Shown piece after piece: positions 1 through 9,649 of a DNA stretch of 64,000 bases. The position numbers and the translations under genes are program-made. The notes beneath the pieces were generated by a model. The model was not told the DNA's origin, made no database searches, and worked only from the letters and a program-made list of their open reading frames with translations. Origin of the DNA: Endozoicomonas gorgoniicola (lineage in GTDB: Bacteria > Pseudomonadota > Gammaproteobacteria > Pseudomonadales > Endozoicomonadaceae); the NCBI RefSeq assembly GCF_025562715.2, contig NZ_JAPFCC010000001.1, positions 6,038,001 through 6,102,000 of the forward strand. The letters run 5' to 3'. Within the stretch, counting starts at the first letter, position 1. Every line of letters starts with the position of its first letter.

Positions 1-2968
1 CTCTGCCCTGATAAAGGTAGATAATGATTTTTTCGGTTGTTACCGCTTCTGTATGGTCGTTAATCACTTTAAGACCGAGGTTGGTAGATATGACCAGAGT
101 GCCGGGCAAATCACTCTTTAGCTGTTGCTCCAGAGGGGCTGAGAACTCTTCAGGCAGTTCTGAGTCATCAATAGCCAGATCGATATCGTTTGTAACAGGC
201 GTTTTAGTAAAATCACCGGGGGCTATTCTTGATGAAATATGTTTGTGCAGGGATTTCCCTCCATAAACGAGAGCCTTTTTAGTTTTCAGTATCCTGTTAA
301 CCGTTTCATGTGTTTTTTTAACAACAGGTGCAAGCGTGAGCAGTGCAGGGACGACATAGGCGAAAAGTCTTTCTTCTATTAACAAGGCACCCGTTGAGTA
401 GTTGGTTAAATAACGGATTAATTCTTGTATTTGCGCACTGATGTCTGATGCCTGTAACTCAGGATAAAGTACTGGAGCATATCTTTGGGCAGAGTCTTTC
501 CAGAAGAAGATAACAGCCCCAATAGTATTTTTGCTGATAAAGAATTCTGCTCCGTTTGCCCCTTCCGTCTCATCGAATGGATAGCAGACCAGCCCCAGCT
601 CACTGTATAACTCAAACAGATTTCGCCAGTATTCTCCTTTCATTAACTCTTCAGGGGCTGTGAGTGCCTGTTGCAGGACGTCACTGGCTGAAGCTATGGA
701 ATGGCATCCAAGGCTTTCACGGCACAGCAAAACGTGTTGCCGCCATTCTGGAAAGAGTTGCCAGAATGCATTCTTTTGCCGGTTTGATGCTGGCCATATT
801 GTTTCTTTCGGATCCAGCTGTGAGCTGTCCAGAAAACCTGATAGCCATGGAAAAACTCTGCTTCCAGAAGTGAAATAAGAGAGCTTCATGGCCTTGTCGT
901 CATGCAGGAAAATAATATTCCGGGCTTCTATCCTGTCCATAGGCTGTGGATTCAGTGTTTTCTGCAGGTCACTCGCATAACACAGATACCTTTCTAAGCT
1001 AATCGGAATGATAACCTGTAAGGAGGAACCTAGCGCGGCGGCTGCTTGCTTCATATTCAAGGGGTTTTTCGGATTAAAGCTTTCTGTCGATTGGATACCC
1101 GGTACACTTCCAACAAAGTCTGGCAGTGGCTCAAAGGTTTCGGGTTCCAGATGATATTTCCTGTAGAGGTATACCAGGTGATCCAGAAGTGTTGGCGATA
1201 GAGGGTTGCTTTCTAATCTTGGCAAGCCGGTTGCTGTTGGTGGTCTCTTATCGTCCTCGTCTTTTTCCTTTTTTTTCCGAAGGTCGCTCTGTCTTTTTAT
1301 GTTGTCACTGTTTTTTTTGTTCTGAACCGGGGCTACTGACGATTGTTCAGGCAGACTGGCCTGATTATTGGGGTGAGTATCTGATGCTGTGTGGATAGGA
1401 ACAGGGAATAATGACGACGAAAGATGAGGGTTTGTCGGCTGAAGATTCGGGTTGTGGGACGATGGTTGTTTATTGGTTGTCAGGCTGACAGAAGAGGGCG
1501 GAGCCTGATTGGAAAAGAAGGCATTAAGAGGGTGTTCCGGAAGCTCTGTTTCCAGATAATTTTTTATAGTGCTATGGAGTTCAGGCCGCTGTCTGGCGAA
1601 CTCGTAAAGTGACTGGGGGTTGCGCAGTATTTGTTCACGTACCCTGTCGCCCAGGCTTTTTGATAGTGGTACTGGCCTGAACCCCAGCATGGCTCCGTGC
1701 CATTGATAGAGATTAAATGGCGTGTTGGGTACCGTATTCAGAATCAGGTTGGCAAGGTTGAGGTACTGGCTTTCGATCAGAGTACCAATGTCTGGCTTGT
1801 CCAGGCCAAAATAACGATCCTGAACATTATAGGGCGTGTCGCTGAACTCCATGATAAGCACCGGGTCGCCTGCTCCCCAGAGGTGGTATTTACGATGCCT
1901 GTCGTTGCGGGCAATGAAGAGGGAAGATTTTGACCAGGTGGGATGGGCATCTTTTCCCGGAGAAACCGCTTCCAGTGACCAAAGGTTAAAGTAATGTCCG
2001 GTTATCAGTACCGGGCCGGGTTTTACCTGAGGCTCAGGGATGCCTGTTTGATAAAGCCACTCTTGATCCGACAGGCGATAAAGCCAGCGGTTATCTGAAC
2101 AGGCGTGCGTTTTTTTCTCACCAGACAATGAGAGACATTGAATAGCCTGACTGACCAGTTTCAGATAGGTGCTGTCCAGAGCCGTTTGTCCGTGTGGGCT
2201 GACGGCCTCTTTTTTTGCCAGCTCAGGCAGCAACCAGGGCTGTTCGTGGTTCAATGGAAGGTCAATAAAAATGCTCTGGCATTTCATACCCGAATTATCC
2301 GAAAACGGGTTATTCTGGCAGAGAATCGCTTGCAGGCGATTGTGCTGCCGATCTCGCCAGGGACGCACATAAAGAGTACTGGTATTTGTGTTATTGAGCA
2401 GCTTCCACAATGAAAGCCAGGTAGACAGCGACTCCCCACCGACGGCTTCTGGCTCAGAGGCTGATGTTATTGGAGAGGCGGTAATCTGCCATACGGGTTG
2501 ATGGTCGATGCAGCCGGTTTGTACAGAGAATCGGCCACTCAGTAAAGGGTGATCCATAATCACCGGGTGCGGACTGCAGTCAGGAGTATTTCCAAAAGCG
2601 CGGGACAACGAAGGTAACCCTCGGCTGAAAGAAGGGTAGGGGACGATTGAGGGAGGAAGTAGCCTTGATATCAGAAACCAGTGTAGATTACTCCACCATT
2701 GGCTCCTGAAAAAGCGGTATAGTTTTTCAGGTGTGCCAATATCGTGCAATACATGGTAATGGTTGCCCAGTTTTATATGGAAGTTGTTTGCTTTAAATCC
2801 GGCGTAGATATTTAAAAAGCGAATTTCTGATTCACTCTGCTCTGATCCATGTGGAGTGGCTGAGGCGTGGCTTATTGATACCACTGCTCCCCAAATGAGT
2901 AACAGGGTGATAAGAAAAAGGAGTAATGCCTTTCTACAACGAATTGGCATAAAGTTGTGAAATACCAT
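1..2968 (-). CDS. Large exported protein with nucleotidyltransferase-like signature, 3' end outside window
   Basis: An uninterrupted reading frame of 989 codons starts at the ATG at 2966-2968 and is still open at the left edge; I checked the frame codon by codon and found no stop. The N-terminus is a clear signal peptide: basic residues, a run of leucine and isoleucine around residues 14-27, then SISHASA. The middle is rich in Pro, Ser and Asn, with a low-complexity Lys/Asp/Glu stretch near residues 540-560. Near the visible end, residues 903-904 (Gly-Gly, followed by Lys-Ser) and 928-931 (Asp-Ile-Asp-Leu) are spaced like the hG[GS]...[DE]h[DE]h motif of the Pol-beta nucleotidyltransferase fold. 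I do not recognise the rest. The function is unknown; an exported enzyme or effector is one possibility. The coding call is sure, the domain call tentative. Confidence 0.8.
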   Translation of the reverse strand, partial: MVFHNFMPIRCRKALLLFLITLLLIWGAVVSISHASATPHGSEQSESEIRFLNIYAGFKANNFHIKLGNHYHVLHDIGTPEKLYRFFRSQWWSNLHWFLISRLLPPSIVPYPSFSRGLPSLSRAFGNTPDCSPHPVIMDHPLLSGRFSVQTGCIDHQPVWQITASPITSASEPEAVGGESLSTWLSLWKLLNNTNTSTLYVRPWRDRQHNRLQAILCQNNPFSDNSGMKCQSIFIDLPLNHEQPWLLPELAKKEAVSPHGQTALDSTYLKLVSQAIQCLSLSGEKKTHACSDNRWLYRLSDQEWLYQTGIPEPQVKPGPVLITGHYFNLWSLEAVSPGKDAHPTWSKSSLFIARNDRHRKYHLWGAGDPVLIMEFSDTPYNVQDRYFGLDKPDIGTLIESQYLNLANLILNTVPNTPFNLYQWHGAMLGFRPVPLSKSLGDRVREQILRNPQSLYEFARQRPELHSTIKNYLETELPEHPLNAFFSNQAPPSSVSLTTNKQPSSHNPNLQPTNPHLSSSLFPVPIHTASDTHPNNQASLPEQSSVAPVQNKKNSDNIKRQSDLRKKKEKDEDDKRPPTATGLPRLESNPLSPTLLDHLVYLYRKYHLEPETFEPLPDFVGSVPGIQSTESFNPKNPLNMKQAAAALGSSLQVIIPISLERYLCYASDLQKTLNPQPMDRIEARNIIFLHDDKAMKLSYFTSGSRVFPWLSGFLDSSQLDPKETIWPASNRQKNAFWQLFPEWRQHVLLCRESLGCHSIASASDVLQQALTAPEELMKGEYWRNLFELYSELGLVCYPFDETEGANGAEFFISKNTIGAVIFFWKDSAQRYAPVLYPELQASDISAQIQELIRYLTNYSTGALLIEERLFAYVVPALLTLAPVVKKTHETVNRILKTKKALVYGGKSLHKHISSRIAPGDFTKTPVTNDIDLAIDDSELPEEFSAPLEQQLKSDLPGTLVISTNLGLKVINDHTEAVTTEKIIIYLYQGR

Positions 2969-3309
2969 GTTATTAAGTCAGGTTTAAACAGGCCAAAGCT
3001 TAAAGGTTTAAATGATCAATTTTTGTACTTATTAGGCCGGGTGACCTGACTGCTGTTTTTTATAGTCTGAGCAAAAGTAGCAGTGAGACCGGAATGTATC
3101 CAGTATGTTTTCTGACCGATTGTATGAGATGTTATTGTTTGCCGTTCTTACAGGTTGAAACTTGCGGATTAAAAGATCGTTTGCCAGTTATGGACTTTAT
3201 CGATAAGGTGAGACTTTAAATGAGCAATCATAAAATAAGGGATATAGTTTATTATCCCGTTTAATAAAAAAAAGATCACAATAAAAACAACAAAAAAGGA
3301 ACGTATAGA
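2969..3309. other. Divergent intergenic region upstream of aapJ
   Basis: No gene is visible here. The region separates the divergent long exported protein from aapJ and should hold both promoters, but I could not pick convincing -35/-10 pairs. A weak hairpin (gggata/tatccc, 3239-3258) lies about 50 bases before aapJ. An AAGGA ribosome site stands just upstream of the aapJ start. Confidence 0.5.
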
Positions 3310-4344
3310 ATGGCCAGCCGCTTCTATAAGGTGTCAATGGCTGTGACCTGCCTGCTGGGTGTACTGGCCGGGAACGCCACCTCTGCAAATGCAGCTTCAA
3401 CCCTTGAAGCTGTGAAAGAAAAAGGTTTTCTTACCTGCGGTGTGAATACCGGGCTGCCCGGTTTTTCCAGTCCTGACGAAAAAGGCCACTGGACCGGCAT
3501 GGATGTGGATGTCTGTCGCGCTGTTGCTGCCGCAACACTGGGGAATGCTGAAAAAGTCAGATTTATTCCCCTGACAGCAAAAGAGCGTTTTACCGCGTTG
3601 CAGTCCGGTGAGATTGACCTGCTGTCCCGTAATACCACCTGGACATTAACGCGTGATGCCACCCTGGGGCTGAACTTTGCAGGTGTGGCGTATTACGATG
3701 GCCAGGGCTTTATGGTGAAAAAATCCCTGGGTGTCAGCAGTGCTAAAGAGTTAAGCGGTGCTGCGGTGTGTATTCAGTCCGGCACGACCACCGAGCTGAA
3801 CCTTGCTGATTATTTCCGTATGGGCGGCATGAAGTATGACCCTGTTGTTTTTGATACTTCCGACGCTGTGGCAAAAGGTTTCGATGCGGGTCGTTGTGAT
3901 GTGATGACATCGGACCAGTCCCAGCTTTACGCCCTGCGACTGAGACTGTCCAGACCCGCTGAAGCGATTGTATTGCCTGAAATTATTTCCAAAGAACCCC
4001 TTGGTCCTCTTGTCCGCCAGGGTGATGATCAGTGGTTCAATATTGTGAAGTGGTCGTTGTCAGCCATGATCAATGCGGAAGAGCTTGGGTTGAGCAGCGC
4101 GAATATCGACAGTAAGAAAATGTCCAAAGACCCTGCCATTAAGCGTTTCCTGGGAATGGATGGCACCAAGGGGAGTGGCATGGACCTGTCAGATGACTGG
4201 GCATGGCAGATTGTCAGGCAGGTAGGTAACTATGGAGAAGTGTTTGACCGTAATGTGGGCATGGCGTCACCCCTGAAAATCGAGCGGGGGCTGAACTCGC
4301 TCTGGAGTAATGGTGGGATTATGTATGCACCACCGTTCCGGTAA
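3310..4344 (+). CDS. aapJ: General L-amino acid ABC transporter, periplasmic substrate-binding protein
   Basis: This 344-residue protein is the solute receptor of an Aap-type importer that captures a broad range of L-amino acids in the periplasm. It has a signal peptide (about residues 1-29, ending ANA/A). The mature protein starts with the family's typical stretch: a KGFLTCGVN segment, GFS..DEKG.W.GMDVD.CRAVAAA, and DLLSRNTTWTLTRD. Its length is normal for AapJ. It is the first gene of a four-gene operon with aapQ, aapM and aapP and is preceded by AAGGA at the right distance. The complete gene set in order makes the assignment firm; the actual substrate range cannot be read from sequence. 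Confidence 0.93.
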   Translation: MASRFYKVSMAVTCLLGVLAGNATSANAASTLEAVKEKGFLTCGVNTGLPGFSSPDEKGHWTGMDVDVCRAVAAATLGNAEKVRFIPLTAKERFTALQSGEIDLLSRNTTWTLTRDATLGLNFAGVAYYDGQGFMVKKSLGVSSAKELSGAAVCIQSGTTTELNLADYFRMGGMKYDPVVFDTSDAVAKGFDAGRCDVMTSDQSQLYALRLRLSRPAEAIVLPEIISKEPLGPLVRQGDDQWFNIVKWSLSAMINAEELGLSSANIDSKKMSKDPAIKRFLGMDGTKGSGMDLSDDWAWQIVRQVGNYGEVFDRNVGMASPLKIERGLNSLWSNGGIMYAPPFR

Positions 4345-4361
4345 TCGGAGCGGCTCTCTTT

Positions 4362-5546
4362 ATGCAGAAAGTGTTGTTCAAACGTTTATTCTCAAAACTA
4401 TGGCGTGACCCGGTCTGGCGAGGTGTACTGTTTCAGACCGGGTTGATTCTGGCTATTGTTCTGGTTGGGTATCAGATCATCCAGAACACGCTGCATAATC
4501 TGGAAACTCGCGGCATAAGCACGGGTTTCGGATTTCTCTCCGAGTCTGCCGGGTTTGGCATTATCCAGTCCCTTATCGAATACGACGAGTCTTTTTCATT
4601 TGGGCGAACCTTTGTTGTTGGTTTGTTAAATACCTTGTTGGTGTCGTCTTTTGGAGTAGTGCTGGCAACGCTTCTGGGGTTTCTGATTGGCGTTGCCAGT
4701 CTGTCTTCAAACTGGTTGCTTACCCGTCTTGCAGACGCTTATGTGGAATGCTTTAGAAATATTCCGCTGCTGCTGCAGATATTCTTCTGGTACTTTGCGG
4801 TGCTGGGCGTATTGCCATCTCCCAGAGAGAGTCTGGCGTGGGGCGACTGGCTGTTTCTTAATGTCCGGGGGGTCTACATTCCAAAGCCTGAACTGGCCGG
4901 GGAAACCTCAGTGTTTTACGGATCATTCCTGTTCGCCTTTCTCGTTATTGCTTCACTGGTCTGGGCTGGACGACAATATCGACGACAGACAGGGCGAACC
5001 CTGCCCTGGATTAAATCGCTTTTTCTTCTTGGTATTGTGGCTATACCGTTGGTAGCGGGCTGGGTATCGGGTGTCCGGCTGGGATGGGAATTGCCAGTAC
5101 AGGGGCGCTTTAACCTGTCGGGTGGACTCACCCTGATACCTGAGCTGGTCGCCCTGTTTCTGGCTTTATCCATTTATACCGCTGCGTTTATTGCTGAAGT
5201 GGTTCGGGCGGGTATTCAGTCGGTGAGTAAAGGTCAGAGAGAAGCGGCTGCGGCCCTGGGTTTAAGAGAGGGGCGGATTCTTAAGCTGGTCGTGGTGCCT
5301 CAGGCGATGCGGGTCATCATTCCGCCGATGACGAACCAATACCTCAACCTGATAAAAAACTCATCGCTGGCCACTGCGATTGGTTATCCCGATCTGGTCA
5401 GCGTGTTTGCCGGAACCACATTAAACCAGACCGGGCAGGCGATTGAGGTGATTGCCATGACGATGGCTGTGTATCTGTTGATCAGCCTGACGGTGTCTCT
5501 GTTTATGAATGCTTATAACCGCTATATGGCAATGGTGGAGCGTTAG
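4362..5546 (+). CDS. aapQ: General L-amino acid ABC transporter, permease AapQ
   Basis: This 394-residue inner-membrane permease is one half of the translocation pore. It has several hydrophobic segments and the HisM-type permease core. Residues in the last third read AAFIAEVVRAGIQSV, then GQREAAAALGL, the EAA loop that contacts the ATPase. The long insertion between the early and late membrane segments is usual for AapQ, which is larger than most polar amino-acid permeases. It begins 17 bases after aapJ, and its stop codon is one base before the aapM start, so translation of the two permeases is probably coupled. Confidence 0.92.
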   Translation: MQKVLFKRLFSKLWRDPVWRGVLFQTGLILAIVLVGYQIIQNTLHNLETRGISTGFGFLSESAGFGIIQSLIEYDESFSFGRTFVVGLLNTLLVSSFGVVLATLLGFLIGVASLSSNWLLTRLADAYVECFRNIPLLLQIFFWYFAVLGVLPSPRESLAWGDWLFLNVRGVYIPKPELAGETSVFYGSFLFAFLVIASLVWAGRQYRRQTGRTLPWIKSLFLLGIVAIPLVAGWVSGVRLGWELPVQGRFNLSGGLTLIPELVALFLALSIYTAAFIAEVVRAGIQSVSKGQREAAAALGLREGRILKLVVVPQAMRVIIPPMTNQYLNLIKNSSLATAIGYPDLVSVFAGTTLNQTGQAIEVIAMTMAVYLLISLTVSLFMNAYNRYMAMVER

Positions 5547-5547
5547 G

Positions 5548-6612
5548 ATGATTGAACCCCGTAAACCACCGGTGATGAATGATGGCGTAGCGGGTTGGCT
5601 GAAAAGCCGGTTGTTTTCAACGCCCCTGAACACTCTGACGACACTGGTCATTATCTACGGCTTGTATCTGGCTATTCCCGCTTTCTGGAACTGGGCGGTT
5701 GTTGAGGCGACCTGGCAGGCAGCAGGCAGTGAAGAATGTTCACCGACCGGAGCCTGCTGGGCATTTGTTAATGCCCGGCTGAACCAGTTTACCTATGGCT
5801 TTTATCCTGTTGAGCAGCAATGGCGCGTGGATCTGTTTTTTCTGCAGCTGGTGGTCGTGATCGGTTGGATAACCTTGCCGGGACTAAAGGGTAAACGCTG
5901 GAGCCTTGCCTATGGGTTGCTGGTTATGCCTTTTGCCTCGTGGGGGATTCTTTACGGCGGCTTTGCCGGACTGAAGACCGTGGAAACCCACTTATGGGGC
6001 GGTCTGATGCTGACCCTGCTGTTAGCCCTGTGTGGCATGATCGCGTCTTTTCCCTTTGGGATTTTTCTGGCGCTGGGCAGGCGATCAAAGCTGCCGATGG
6101 TGCGAGCGCTGTCGACGGCCTATATCGAAATATGGCGTGGTGTTCCGCTGATTACTGTGTTGTTTATGGCATCTGTGATGCTGCCATTGTTTGTGCCGGA
6201 AAATGTGGTTTTTGACAAACTGTTAAGAGCGTTGATTGGTATTGTTATGTTCCAGTCGGCGTATATGGCTGAAGTTGTTCGGGGCGGTTTGCAGGCTATT
6301 CCCAGGGGGCAGTATGAAGCGTTTGCCAGTCTTGGCCTGAGCTTCTGGCAGGGGATGGTCAAGGTTATTCTGCCTCAGGCGATCCGGCTGGTGATTCCGG
6401 GTATTGTTAATACGTTTATCACACTGTTTAAAGACACCAGTCTGGTGTTGGTCATCGGCTTATTTGACTTGCTGGCTATTGTTCAGTCTGGGCTAAGTGA
6501 TCCGGTCTGGCTGGGCAATGCCGTTGAAGGGTATCTGTTTGCAGGTCTGGTCTTCTGGTTATTTTGTTTTGGCATGTCCCGGTACAGCAAGCGCCTGGAA
6601 AAACAAGTATAA
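5548..6612 (+). CDS. aapM: General L-amino acid ABC transporter, permease AapM
   Basis: This 354-residue membrane protein is the second permease subunit of the Aap importer. I place the start at the ATG at 5548, one base after the aapQ stop, because a GGTGGAG ribosome site (5535-5540) precedes it. An upstream in-frame ATG at 5509 would overlap aapQ by 38 bases and lacks such a site. The C-terminal permease domain contains AYMAEVVRGGLQAI and GQYEAFASLGL, the EAA loop. The N-terminal half carries two or three membrane segments separated by a periplasmic loop with ECSPTGACW. It pairs with AapQ. Confidence 0.92.
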   Translation: MIEPRKPPVMNDGVAGWLKSRLFSTPLNTLTTLVIIYGLYLAIPAFWNWAVVEATWQAAGSEECSPTGACWAFVNARLNQFTYGFYPVEQQWRVDLFFLQLVVVIGWITLPGLKGKRWSLAYGLLVMPFASWGILYGGFAGLKTVETHLWGGLMLTLLLALCGMIASFPFGIFLALGRRSKLPMVRALSTAYIEIWRGVPLITVLFMASVMLPLFVPENVVFDKLLRALIGIVMFQSAYMAEVVRGGLQAIPRGQYEAFASLGLSFWQGMVKVILPQAIRLVIPGIVNTFITLFKDTSLVLVIGLFDLLAIVQSGLSDPVWLGNAVEGYLFAGLVFWLFCFGMSRYSKRLEKQV

Positions 6613-6630
6613 AGAAAAGCAGAAAGAAAA

Positions 6631-7434
6631 ATGAATACGATAAAAACAAACGATGCAAAAACAGATGATTCAGAAACAATTGATTCAGAAATAAGAAGCA
6701 AGTCGTCGTATATTGTTGAGCTCAATGGCGTTAACAAATGGTATGGAAGCTTCCACGTACTCAGGGATATTAATCTCAAAGTGCAGCGGGGCGAAAAAAT
6801 TGTTATCTGCGGTCCTTCGGGTTCCGGTAAGTCTACATTAATTCGCTGTATTAACTGTCTTGAAGAGCATCAGGAAGGCGAGATTATTGTTGATAACACG
6901 GTTCTGACCCGAGACCTGAAAAATATTGAAAAAGTGCGCCGGGAAGTGGGCATGGTTTTTCAGCAGTTCAATCTGTTTCCCCATCTGACGGTGCTGGAGA
7001 ACTGCACACTGGCTCCCATCTGGGTGCGTAAACAGCCCCGTAAAAAGGCTGAAAAGCTGGCGATGGAATACCTTGAAAGAGTACGCATTCCTGATCAGGC
7101 GAATAAATATCCGGGGCAGCTGTCGGGTGGGCAGCAGCAGCGAGTTGCCATTGCCCGCAGCCTGTGTATGAATCCGGAAGTGATGTTGTTTGATGAGCCG
7201 ACGTCTGCCCTTGATCCGGAGATGATCAAGGAAGTGCTGGATGTGATGACCGAACTGGCTTACGAAGGCATGACCATGCTCTGTGTCACCCATGAAATGG
7301 GGTTTGCCAAAACCGTGGCGGACAGGATGATTTTTATGGATGAGGGTCAGATCATCGAAGAAGCGACACCCGGTGTGTTTTTTGATAATCCGCAGTCAGA
7401 GCGAACCCGGCAGTTTCTGGGGCAGATTCTTTGA
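6631..7434 (+). CDS. aapP: General L-amino acid ABC transporter, ATP-binding protein
   Basis: This 267-residue ATPase drives the Aap importer from the cytoplasmic side. Walker A (GPSGSGKST) is at residues 61-69, followed by the Q-loop ([10 protein letters not shown]), the signature LSGGQQQR, Walker B ([12 protein letters not shown]) and the switch His in CVTHEMGFA. The first 25 residues are a polar Asp/Thr/Ser-rich extension that is longer than in most homologues; a later start is possible, but no other ATG precedes the conserved core. It is the last gene of the operon and is followed by a strong terminator. Confidence 0.93.
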   Translation: MNTIKTNDAKTDDSETIDSEIRSKSSYIVELNGVNKWYGSFHVLRDINLKVQRGEKIVICGPSGSGKSTLIRCINCLEEHQEGEIIVDNTVLTRDLKNIEKVRREVGMVFQQFNLFPHLTVLENCTLAPIWVRKQPRKKAEKLAMEYLERVRIPDQANKYPGQLSGGQQQRVAIARSLCMNPEVMLFDEPTSALDPEMIKEVLDVMTELAYEGMTMLCVTHEMGFAKTVADRMIFMDEGQIIEEATPGVFFDNPQSERTRQFLGQIL

Positions 7435-7443
7435 TGGGGTATT

Positions 7444-7483
7444 AAGGCTTTGAACCGGGCAATTTTGCCCGGTTCAAAGCCTT
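7444..7483. terminator. Bidirectional rho-independent terminator between aapP and fadL-like gene
   Basis: A perfect 17-base-pair inverted repeat (7444-7460 with 7467-7483) surrounds aatttt, and the stem can extend by two more pairs. It lies between the stop codons of two convergent genes, so it can serve both. Confidence 0.85.
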
Positions 7484-7488
7484 TGTCA

Positions 7489-8787
7489 TCAGAACTTGTA
7501 ACGCAGGGTTGCATGCACAGCAAAAGCCTCGGTGTCGTAACGACCGGAAGCTGCTGGTGAGTTGCCTGCCAGGTGGCCGCCACCTTTTACGTTCTTATTT
7601 TTTGCCCGGTTATATTCCGCCGCAAAATCAAACAACAGAGTGTCGTTCAGGAAGCTGGTTCCGGCACCAAGGATATAAGTGTGCGCAGCCGCCGGAGTAG
7701 AAAAGGTCGGAGCCGCGTATTTTTCAGGAACTACCGCTGTTGTGTATACGTAACCGCCGCGCAGGGTCCAGTCATCCAGACCATAGTATTCGGCAGCAAA
7801 ACGGTAGTTCATCTGGTTTTTCCAGTTGGTGTTCAGCTGGGGCAGTACTTTTTTACCGATTGGCGTGCCAGAGATGTCGGTATCGAATTCAATCTTATCG
7901 ACTTTCTTGTAATTGGTGTAAGTGGCCTCACCAAACAATCGCCAGTTGTCGCTTACCAGGTAATCGACACCGGTAGAAATCTGCATGGGCAATACCGTTT
8001 TTGCTGTCGCTTTTCCTTTTTCGGAAAGTGGACCTACATTAGCGGAGTAGTCACCCTTGGCCTTCATGTCGACTTTTGAACGGTAGTTTATACCCCAGCC
8101 AAAGCGGTTATCGTCGGAACGGTACATAGCGCCCAGACGCATACCGAAACTGTCAATGCCGCTCAGGTCGTTGTAGCCAACCTTGACACCAACGGGGAGT
8201 TTCACAAGTCCGGCATCAATTTCAGTTTTGGACATAATGTCGATATCAGCGTAAGCGTAGGTCAGACGATAAGTACCACCCACAGACCAGTTGTTGTTGA
8301 TCTTGTAAGCCAGTGCCAGTCCGGCTTCAATCAATTTAATTTCAGTGCCGTAGTCTCCGGTTTGCTCCAGACCACCTTTGCCTGTCGTGACACCTTTATA
8401 CTTCGCCGCCGCTCCACCTGCGGCATAAACACCATAGCCGAGAACGAAGTCGTCACTGAGTCGGTAAGCGCCGGTGAAACCGCCGTTTGGTACAAACAGG
8501 CGCTTGCCTTTGGTGTAGTCTGAGCCATTAGCCGGGCCGTTAGCCCGTACAACGGTTGGAGAAGCGTGGACAGCAATATCGTTGGATTCACTAAACGCCA
8601 GACCCGCCGGGTTATAGAAAATGGCGCTGGAGTTATTGACTGAAGAGGCCGCAGCGCCACCCAGAGCAGTGTACTTTGCATCCCACATGGTGGCTTTCTC
8701 AAAACCACCCGCCACAGCATTACCGGCACCAACAGCCAGTGCCAGAGAAGAGATTAAAAAGGCTTTACGACGCAGGACGGTAGGCAT
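7489..8787 (-). CDS. FadL/OmpP1-family outer membrane transport protein
   Basis: This 432-residue outer-membrane beta-barrel probably admits long-chain fatty acids or other hydrophobic compounds. It has a signal peptide ending NAVA/G. The FadL N-terminal hatch signature is present: YTALGGAAASS, then NNSSAIFYNPAGLA. Alternating beta-strand patterns follow, including WGINYRSKVDMKAKGDY, typical of the family, and the final residue is Phe, as in barrel proteins inserted by the Bam machinery. It is a single-gene unit, convergent with aapP. The family is clear; the substrate is not, since FadL homologues also take up aromatic hydrocarbons. Confidence 0.88.
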   Translation of the reverse strand: MPTVLRRKAFLISSLALAVGAGNAVAGGFEKATMWDAKYTALGGAAASSVNNSSAIFYNPAGLAFSESNDIAVHASPTVVRANGPANGSDYTKGKRLFVPNGGFTGAYRLSDDFVLGYGVYAAGGAAAKYKGVTTGKGGLEQTGDYGTEIKLIEAGLALAYKINNNWSVGGTYRLTYAYADIDIMSKTEIDAGLVKLPVGVKVGYNDLSGIDSFGMRLGAMYRSDDNRFGWGINYRSKVDMKAKGDYSANVGPLSEKGKATAKTVLPMQISTGVDYLVSDNWRLFGEATYTNYKKVDKIEFDTDISGTPIGKKVLPQLNTNWKNQMNYRFAAEYYGLDDWTLRGGYVYTTAVVPEKYAAPTFSTPAAAHTYILGAGTSFLNDTLLFDFAAEYNRAKNKNVKGGGHLAGNSPAASGRYDTEAFAVHATLRYKF

Positions 8788-9044
8788 TAGAACTCCGGGA
8801 CAACAACATCCGTTTACTGTGATTAAATGTCACGAAAAGGTCGTGAAAATCACAAAATTTGTATAATGCGGGCTAGCCTATATATAGCTAAATTAAATGT
8901 ATGTAAGTTTTTTGTTAACAAAATATTATAAACTGTGACCGATGCAGGTCTTGCAGTTAAACAGAAAAGAACCTTGCTTGATCTGGGCATTTCGAATCTT
9001 TAATGTGCATTGCAAGCAAATTTTAAAATTGATGGCAAAAGCGT

Positions 9045-9572
9045 ATGGAAAGACTGATTGAACGAGTGCTGTATTCGGCCCGTTGGCTTCTGGCTCCGAT
9101 TTATCTGGGGATGACTCTGGTACTGGTGGTTCTGTTGATAGAGTTTTATCAGAGTCTGGGTTATTTGCTGCTTAACGTGATCGATATGAAAGACACCGAT
9201 GTCACCCTCAAGGTACTCACCCTGATTGATGTGGTGCTGGTGGCGGGTCTGATCGTTATGGTGATGTATTCCGGCTATGAAAACTTTGTTTCCAAGCTGG
9301 ATATTGGTGAAGATACTGAACGCCTCAGCTGGCTTGGCAAAATGGATACGGGCTCTTTGAAAGCCAAGGTAGCGGCTTCTATTGTTGCTATCTCCTCCAT
9401 TCATTTGCTCAAGGTGTTTATGGATGCGGAAAATATCGCCAACGACAAGCTGCTCTGGTTTGTGGTGATGCACCTGACGTTTGTTGGTTCTGCATTTTTT
9501 ATGGGGATGCTGGATTATTACACAGAAAAGAAAAAACGTATTTCCGACCCTATCAGCAGTACTAACCTTTAA
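9045..9572 (+). CDS. yqhA: UPF0114 family inner-membrane protein (YqhA-like)
   Basis: This 175-residue integral membrane protein belongs to the YqhA/TIGR00645 family, whose function is unknown. The start reads [20 protein letters not shown] and is characteristic. Membrane segments lie near residues 15-38, 57-80, 107-125 and 137-155; the motif SGYENFVS follows the second. Its length is as usual. It stands alone, convergent with yaaA. A five-copy heptamer repeat begins immediately at its stop codon. Confidence 0.88.
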   Translation: MERLIERVLYSARWLLAPIYLGMTLVLVVLLIEFYQSLGYLLLNVIDMKDTDVTLKVLTLIDVVLVAGLIVMVMYSGYENFVSKLDIGEDTERLSWLGKMDTGSLKAKVAASIVAISSIHLLKVFMDAENIANDKLLWFVVMHLTFVGSAFFMGMLDYYTEKKKRISDPISSTNL

Positions 9573-9605
9573 CAGCTAACAGCTAACAGCTAACAGCTAA
9601 CAGCT
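9571..9605 (+). repeat. Tandem heptamer repeat, five copies of AACAGCT
   Basis: Five perfect head-to-tail copies of AACAGCT start at the stop codon of the yqhA homologue and run 35 bases into the intergenic region. The array is non-coding and of the kind that changes copy number by slippage. No role is evident. Confidence 0.9.
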
Positions 9606-9615
9606 TCCTCTCTTA

Positions 9616-9639
9616 CAGGGTCAGAGGCTTCTGACCCTG
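9616..9639. terminator. Hairpin between convergent yqhA and yaaA
   Basis: A perfect 10-base-pair stem (cagggtcaga / tctgaccctg) has a 4-base loop and lies between two convergent genes. No T tract follows on either strand, so it may be a weak or Rho-assisted terminator. Confidence 0.45.
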
Positions 9640-9649
9640 CACAGATCCG

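Noticed and set aside
1..2968. First 3 kb as non-coding or a cluster of small plus-strand genes
   Set aside because: One minus-strand frame is open over all 989 codons with a signal peptide; the small frames on the other strand are shadows.
9571..9605. Heptamer array as a CRISPR
   Set aside because: Units are seven bases without spacers; there are no cas genes.
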